Of a stretch of DNA of 41,854 nucleotides, positions 40,570 through 41,854 are shown piece after piece. The position numbers and the translations under genes are program-made. This DNA comes from Streptomyces ardesiacus. GTDB taxonomy: Bacteria; Actinomycetota; Actinomycetes; Streptomycetales; Streptomycetaceae. The notes under the pieces are model-generated. The model worked only from the letters and a program-made list of their open reading frames with translations. It made no database searches and was not told where the DNA came from. Where the stretch lies: NCBI RefSeq assembly GCF_003112575.1, contig NZ_BEWC01000017.1, positions 1 to 41,854 of the forward strand, written 5' to 3'. How positions within the stretch are numbered: the stretch's first letter is position 1; every line of letters begins with the position of its first letter.

Positions 40570-41854
40570 GTGAGTAATTCGCAGGACGACCTCGTGCGGG
40601 CACTCAGGGCCTCGTTGAAGGAAAGTCAGCGACTTCGCCACGAAAACGAACAGCTGATTGCTGGTTCGTCGGAACCCATCGCGATCGTGGGCATGGGCTG
40701 CCGCTACCCCGGTGGCATCCGCTCGGCCGCCGACCTCTGGCGCCTGGTGGCCGACGGCGGTGATGCCCTGTCGGACTTTCCGGTCAACCGGAACTGGCCC
40801 GAGGACCTCTACGATCCCGACCCCGACGCGGCCGGGCACACGTACGCCCGCGCGGGCAATTTCCTGCACGACGCCGACCTCTTCGACGCCGACCTCTTCG
40901 GCATCTCGCCCCGCGAGGCGACCACCATGGACCCGCAGCAGCGCATCCTGCTGGAGACGGCCTGGGAGACCTTCGAGCACGCGGGGATCAACCCCCACTC
41001 ACTGGCCGGCAGCGACACCGGCGTGTACGCGGGCATGATGTACCACCACTACGACAGCGCCGGAAACCTCAACCCGGCCACGCTGGACGGTTACGTCGGC
41101 ATCGGCGGCGCGGCCAGTGTCGCCGCCGGACGGATCTCGTATGTGTTCGGGTTGGAGGGGCCGGCGGTCTCCGTGGACACGGCGTGTTCGTCGTCGCTGG
41201 TCGCCATCCATCTCGCGGCGCAGGCGTTGCGTGGTGGTGAGTGCTCCTTGGCCCTGGCGGGCGGGGTGACGGTGATGACCTACCCGTCGATCCTGGTGGA
41301 GTTCGCCCGCCAGCGGGTGCTCTCGGCCGACGGCATCTCCAAGTCTTTCTCGGACGACGCGGACGGTGCGGGGTGGGGTGAGGGTGTCGGGCTGCTGCTC
41401 CTTGAGCGGTTGTCGGATGCGCGGCGTCGTGGGCATCGGGTGCTGGGGGTGGTGCGGGGTTCGGCGGTCAACCAGGACGGTGCGTCGAATGGGCTGACTG
41501 CTCCGAACGGTCCGTCGCAGCAGCGAGTGATCCGGCAGGCACTGGCCCAGGGCGAGCTGACTCCCGCCGACGTGGATGTGGTGGAGGCCCACGGCACGGG
41601 CACCTCGCTGGGCGATCCGATCGAGGCACAGGCGTTGCTGGCGGTCTACGGGCAGCAACGCCCAGCGGACCGGCCACTGCTGCTGGGCTCGGTCAAGTCC
41701 AACATCGGACACGCCCAGGCAGCCGCAGGTGTGGCAGGCGTCATCAAAATGGTGCAGGCCATGACCGCAGGCGTGGTGCCACCCACCCTGCACGTAGGTG
41801 TCCCCACCACACGCGTCGACTGGTCCACAGGCGCCGTGGAACTGGTCACCCAGA
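40570..41854 (+). CDS. Type I modular PKS, N-terminal part (docking helix and first KS), cut by window edge
   Basis: The first 428 residues of a PKS from GTG 40570 (GGGAG upstream). Residues 1-34 (SNSQDDLVRALRASLKESQR then LRHENEQLIAG) are a charged coiled coil typical of N-terminal docking domains, so this protein receives a chain from another PKS. The KS follows (EPIAIVGMGCRYPGG): Cys206 in VDTACSSSLV, the first His in VEAHGTGT (about 340) and the second in SNIGHAQAA (about 380), all intact. The C-terminal docking tail of the leftward PKS is a plausible partner but pairing cannot be proved here. The rest of the module is beyond the window. The segment 41220-41560 uses more G/T third positions than the start of the gene. 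Confidence 0.93.
   Translation, partial: MSNSQDDLVRALRASLKESQRLRHENEQLIAGSSEPIAIVGMGCRYPGGIRSAADLWRLVADGGDALSDFPVNRNWPEDLYDPDPDAAGHTYARAGNFLHDADLFDADLFGISPREATTMDPQQRILLETAWETFEHAGINPHSLAGSDTGVYAGMMYHHYDSAGNLNPATLDGYVGIGGAASVAAGRISYVFGLEGPAVSVDTACSSSLVAIHLAAQALRGGECSLALAGGVTVMTYPSILVEFARQRVLSADGISKSFSDDADGAGWGEGVGLLLLERLSDARRRGHRVLGVVRGSAVNQDGASNGLTAPNGPSQQRVIRQALAQGELTPADVDVVEAHGTGTSLGDPIEAQALLAVYGQQRPADRPLLLGSVKSNIGHAQAAAGVAGVIKMVQAMTAGVVPPTLHVGVPTTRVDWSTGAVELVTQ

Overview
The window is high-GC actinomycete DNA, most likely Streptomyces. GTG starts and GTGA/ATGA gene overlaps are common, and several small families (DUF6247-like, DUF6332-like) and insertion sequences look streptomycete. No tRNA, rRNA or CRISPR array was seen. 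Family names rest on residues read directly; no database search was run.

Left part, about 1-17.6 kb, is accessory DNA. A partial hypothetical gene is followed by a leftward three-gene operon (a protein with an internal duplication, a DUF6247-like protein, a RelE/ParE-like toxin). Next come a small secreted protein and an XRE-type membrane regulator with a C-terminal beta-trefoil-like domain. At 4.08-5.29 kb lies a decayed IS5-type element that encloses a DUF6332-like gene. At 5.31-7.09 kb is a transposase-free element with 27-bp TG...CA inverted ends and subterminal GTTGTCACC repeats, carrying one HEAT-repeat gene. A metallo-beta-lactamase-fold hydrolase is divergent from an AraC regulator. 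A deleted transposase and a decayed LuxR/AfsR-type ATPase regulator precede a GntR-ABC ATPase-permease operon, which ends in a strong terminator. A RidA-like gene is divergent from an HxlR regulator. From 14.0 to 17.1 kb there is an IS graveyard: an IS110-type relic split by a 1.3-kb IS5-type element (CTAG duplication, with a passenger gene), next to an intact IS3-type element.

Right part, 17.6-41.85 kb, is one side of a type I modular polyketide cluster. Transcribed leftwards are an acyl-CoA carboxylase beta subunit, a 6063-residue PKS, and a stand-alone 71-residue biotin carrier protein. The PKS has a loading module (vestigial KS, then AT and ACP) and three extension modules: KS-AT(methylmalonyl)-DH-ER-KR-ACP, KS-AT(malonyl)-KR-ACP and KS-AT(malonyl)-DH-KR-ACP, then a C-terminal docking segment. 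If all domains act, the product is starter-CH2-CH(CH3)-CH(OH)-CH2-CH=CH-CO-ACP. Transcribed rightwards are a LuxR-type regulator without a visible Walker A motif, preceded by a 24-codon upstream ORF with two TTA codons, and the first 428 codons of a second PKS that starts with a docking helix. The carboxylase, biotin carrier and loading AT each carry unusual features, and together they suggest a non-standard acyl-CoA supply.
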